A stretch of 64,000 nucleotides of DNA. It comes from an uncultured Fidelibacterota bacterium. GTDB taxonomy: Bacteria; Fidelibacterota; Marinisomatia; Marinisomatales; Marinisomataceae. This document shows positions 62,578 to 64,000 of this stretch, piece after piece. The notes below the pieces were generated by a model. It made no database searches and was not told where the DNA came from. It was given only the letters and a program-made list of their open reading frames with translations. Position 1 is the stretch's first letter. Each line of letters begins with the position of its first letter. The position numbers and the translations under genes are program-made. Location: the NCBI GenBank assembly GCA_902629855.1, contig CACOSI010000004.1:1-64000 (forward strand). Reading direction: 5' to 3'.

Positions 62578-64000
62578 TTATTCTTCCTCATCATCCTCAA
62601 TATTTTCTGAGTCGTTTTTAACTGATTTTTCATCATTTTCTTCTTCTTGAGCAGTTGTCACATCCTCAACTTCTTCTTCAATTGATTCTTCAATGTTTTC
62701 TTCAGTTTCATTATCTTCAGCTTCATTTGCTTTTTCCTCAATAGCTACTTCTATGTCTGCGGTTATTGCATCAATATCTACAACCTCTTCTTCCTTTTCA
62801 GTATTGTGAGTTGTGTTTATGAAGTTGTTAACCGCATCACTTATTGAATCAATATCTTCTTGCGATAAATCTAAATCGTTAGTTAAAACTGATTTTTGAG
62901 CACCCAAATAATCTGCAACAGATACAATATCTAGATTTTTGAGCTTCTTTGATATATTTTTCTTGATACCATCTAAAGACTCTAAAGTAGTTTTTTGATT
63001 GATTAGCAATTCATCATATTCTGATTTGGTGTAAGCATCAATAGTAAAACCTGTTAGTTTCGAAGCTAAATTTATGTTAACTCCACTTCTTCCAACTGCG
63101 TTTTCCAAACCACCCTCTTCAAATATTGCTACACAATATTTTCTATCATCATCTATATATAAATCAATAGGTTTTGCTGGTGATAATGCTCGGGTAATAA
63201 AAACTTCAGATTTCTCAGTAAAGTTTACAATATCAATCTTTTCATTATTTAATTCTCGAACTACAGATTGAATTCTGCTTCCTCTCATCCCTACACAAGC
63301 ACCTACAGCATCAATTCTCTTATCTACAGAATGAACAATAATTTTACTTCTTTCTCCAGGTTTTCTTGCAATACCTTTAATTTCAATTATTCCATCTTCA
63401 ATTTCTGGCACTTCCATTTCAAATAGCTTATATAAAAATAAATCATCACTTCTTGAAATAAGAATGTCAGGACCTTTTGGAGTAACTTCAACGGATTTTA
63501 CCAATGCTCTGATAGTATCTCCTCTGCGAAAACGCTCAGAATAAATTTGTTCATTTCTAGGCATTCTCAATTCTGTTTGTTCTATATTTACAAAGGTATT
63601 TTCTCTGTGTACTTGATGAACTGTTCCAATTATTACCTCACCAATTCTTTGAACATAGTCTTCATAAATATATTGCTGCTGAACTTCTCTAGTTCTTTTA
63701 TTTAAAAACTGTCTAGCATTAGCTACTAGCCTTCTTCCAAACCTTGCTGGATCAATAACTTCAACAAATGTATCTCCTAATTTTAACTCACCTGCTAAAT
63801 CAGGCTCTAATTCAATAGCCCTTTCTAGAGTGATATCAAAATGATCATCATCAACCTCTTCAACAATTGTTTTTTCGACATAAATTTCAATTTCACCTTT
63901 GTCAAGATTTACAATAACACTACAATTGTCAGATTCACCAGTTTCTTTTTCAATTATAAATAAAAATAACTGTTCAATAATTGTACCAAGCTCTGAACGT
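62578..64000 (-). CDS. nusA: Transcription termination/antitermination factor NusA (5' end cut by window)
   Basis: The minus-strand frame runs without a stop to the right edge, giving about 473 visible residues; only a short N-terminal piece is missing. The visible start (ERSELGTIIEQLFLFIIEKE-like) is the NusA N-domain, followed by the S1 domain (GEVIIGTVHQVHRENTFVNI), KH1/KH2 (GACVGMRGSRIQSVVRELNNEKIDIV, AVGRSGVNINLASKLTGFTI) and a short helical repeat. The C-terminal ~65 residues are extremely acidic. The TTG at 63570 is internal, not a start. It heads the nusA-infB-rbfA-truB-ribF-rpsO-pnp operon. Confidence 0.93.
   Translation of the reverse strand, partial: RSELGTIIEQLFLFIIEKETGESDNCSVIVNLDKGEIEIYVEKTIVEEVDDDHFDITLERAIELEPDLAGELKLGDTFVEVIDPARFGRRLVANARQFLNKRTREVQQQYIYEDYVQRIGEVIIGTVHQVHRENTFVNIEQTELRMPRNEQIYSERFRRGDTIRALVKSVEVTPKGPDILISRSDDLFLYKLFEMEVPEIEDGIIEIKGIARKPGERSKIIVHSVDKRIDAVGACVGMRGSRIQSVVRELNNEKIDIVNFTEKSEVFITRALSPAKPIDLYIDDDRKYCVAIFEEGGLENAVGRSGVNINLASKLTGFTIDAYTKSEYDELLINQKTTLESLDGIKKNISKKLKNLDIVSVADYLGAQKSVLTNDLDLSQEDIDSISDAVNNFINTTHNTEKEEEVVDIDAITADIEVAIEEKANEAEDNETEENIEESIEEEVEDVTTAQEEENDEKSVKNDSENIEDDEEE

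Noticed and set aside
62578..63570. nusA as a complete 330-aa gene starting at 63570
   Set aside because: 63570 is a TTG within an open frame that continues to the window edge and encodes the NusA N-terminal and S1 domains.
1..64000. CRISPR arrays, rRNA and tRNA genes
   Set aside because: No regularly spaced repeats, conserved rRNA stretches or T-loop-bearing cloverleafs were seen on either strand.

Overview
The window looks like a chromosomal segment of an uncultivated, AT-rich marine bacterium of the Fibrobacteres-Chlorobi-Bacteroidetes side of the tree, most likely Candidatus Marinimicrobia (SAR406) or a close relative. This is inference. The support is a T9SS-type C-terminal sorting domain on a large secreted protein, many lipoproteins, a DUF5916/CBM9 outer-membrane protein, a FecA-like TonB receptor, a long-form aromatic amino acid hydroxylase and a CADD-type folate protein. 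G+C was not computed; by eye it is around 30%. No rRNA, tRNA, IS element, integrase or CRISPR array was found.

Layout. 1-4757: a partial gene end, a cupin lipoprotein, a DUF2207 membrane protein with a polyglycine tail, an HMA-type exported protein and a run of very short membrane ORFs. 4757-9195: a tightly packed + strand cluster (luciferase-like oxidoreductase, DUF2256 mini-protein, S1/P1 nuclease, photolyase, PNGase F-like secreted protein). 9254-13165: CADD-type p-aminobenzoate enzyme, apt, a convergent alkylsulfatase-like lipoprotein and a class IV aminotransferase. 13256-27200: envelope and secreted proteins (BamE-like and paired lipoproteins, a 1232-aa T9SS cargo, a VTT-domain protein, an M28 peptidase, a beta-propeller lipoprotein, a TonB receptor, a DUF5916 protein). 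27197-34759: the classic thrS-infC-rpmI-rplT-pheS-pheT block followed by zapA and folD; infC uses a rare AUU start. 34791-44855: assorted metabolism (DUF885 peptidase-like, cutA, MBL hydrolase, nitroreductase, glutaredoxin, rmuC, DoxX, aromatic amino acid hydroxylase, NAD-dependent reductase) and two paralogous small minus-strand proteins.

44912-50095 is the accessory-looking part. It holds a candidate structured RNA ending in a strong intrinsic terminator, three small unknown ORFs, two beta-class DNA methyltransferases and a 767-aa protein. That last protein may be the nuclease of an undescribed restriction-modification-like system. After it come a DUF998 membrane protein and a long minus-strand housekeeping block: nusA-infB-rbfA-truB-ribF-rpsO-pnp-ald-merR, then msrA, a hypothetical gene and leuS.

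A recurrent theme is TATAAT/TATATT/TATTAT-like hexamers ending about 5-12 nt before start codons. This suggests leaderless or near-leaderless mRNAs beside other genes with clear AGGAG Shine-Dalgarno sites. Several ORF starts were trimmed on this evidence.
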